Of a stretch of 64,000 bases of DNA, positions 63,776 through 64,000 are shown in pieces; position 1 is the stretch's first letter; each line of letters opens with the position of its first letter. Made by a program: the position numbers and the translations under genes. The notes beneath the pieces are model-generated. The model did no database searches and was not told where the DNA came from. It saw nothing but the letters and a program-made list of their open reading frames with translations. The stretch is from contig NC_040025.1 of the NCBI RefSeq assembly GCF_000972845.2, forward strand, positions 20,143,399 to 20,207,398. The letters are read 5' to 3'. The stretch comes from Larimichthys crocea. Lineage: Eukaryota > Chordata > Actinopteri > Sciaenidae.

Positions 63776-63798
63776 TGTGTGTGTGTGTGTGTGTGTGT
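63776..63798. repeat. (TG)n microsatellite
   Basis: About 11 uninterrupted TG units. Confidence 0.93.
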
Positions 63799-64000
63799 TT
63801 AAGTCTGCATACATATATGTGTGTACTTGCTTCCATGTGCACAAAGTGCATATTAAATGTTGATATATCTTAAAAATATACATGAGTTACAGACTGAATC
63901 ACTTGGCAAACCTTCAAAAACTACAAACAAACATGGCCCTTAGTTCTATTCCCGTCAAAGCTTGTAATGCAGCCCCTCCTATGTTTTACCCTCGATGCAT

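Larger units (their letters stand above)
56465..64000 (-). other. acot7: acot7 upstream intron (partial, at least 7.5 kb)
   Basis: No acot7 exon or other gene is supported. 58.06-58.55 kb is GC-richer, with an inverted CCAAT box (ATTGG at about 58231) and purine-rich repeats; it could be an alternative acot7 promoter, but I see no convincing first exon. The TG-rich tract (60.5-61.7 kb), the 28S fragment and the microsatellites are listed separately. Confidence 0.7.

Noticed and set aside
1..64000. CRISPR arrays, operons, prophage or bacterial defence systems
   Set aside because: The spliced vertebrate exons and teleost repeats show a eukaryotic nuclear locus. The tandem arrays seen are simple microsatellites without unique spacers.

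Overview
The window is vertebrate nuclear DNA, almost certainly from a ray-finned (teleost) fish. It is AT-rich and gene-sparse, with spliced exons and long introns. It is full of CA/TG microsatellites and of interspersed repeats of types I recognise from teleost genomes. All assignments come from reading the sequence and from memory of the families; no database search was run.

Two protein-coding genes are supported, both on the minus strand and both running off the window. (1) At the left edge lies the first coding exon (444-817) of gpr153, an orphan class A-like GPCR. The rest of the gene lies left of base 1. A CpG-richer island near 15.2-15.8 kb contains a strong minus-strand donor (15166/15167) and is my best candidate for its 5' untranslated exon and promoter. 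(2) From 24.4 kb to 56.5 kb lie the last six coding exons of acot7, a tandem hotdog-fold acyl-CoA thioesterase. The exons are 56464-56373, 56067-55953, 55137-55051, 42733-42617, 34150-33966 and 24476-24378. All splice phases agree and give one open frame of about 230 residues ending in TGA. The 5' exons, which hold most of the first hotdog domain, were not found up to base 64000 and probably lie beyond it. ACOT7 directly upstream of GPR153 on the same strand is also the human 1p36.31 arrangement, so this is conserved synteny.

Layout: 1-858, gpr153 exon and flanks. 859-15166, inferred gpr153 intron with a 70-bp-arm inverted repeat (8.2 kb) and two common teleost repeats (11.9-12.4 kb). 15.2-15.8 kb, candidate gpr153 promoter. 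16.6-19.4 kb, decayed DIRS-type tyrosine-recombinase retrotransposon with inverted terminal repeats. 19.6-22.1 kb, a local direct duplication. 24.0-24.5 kb, acot7 3' end. 24.5-56.4 kb, acot7 exons and introns. 56.5-64 kb, acot7 upstream intron with a TG-rich tract (60.5-61.7 kb) and a fragment of 28S rDNA next to a hAT-like repeat end (62.0-62.3 kb).

The genes do not form an operon-like unit. The less ordinary features are the DIRS relic, the captured 28S fragment, the local duplication, a perfect hairpin just upstream of an acot7 splice acceptor, a MEF2-motif cluster, and several RFX/X-box-like palindromes. I saw no CRISPR array, bacterial-type system or wholly new gene family.
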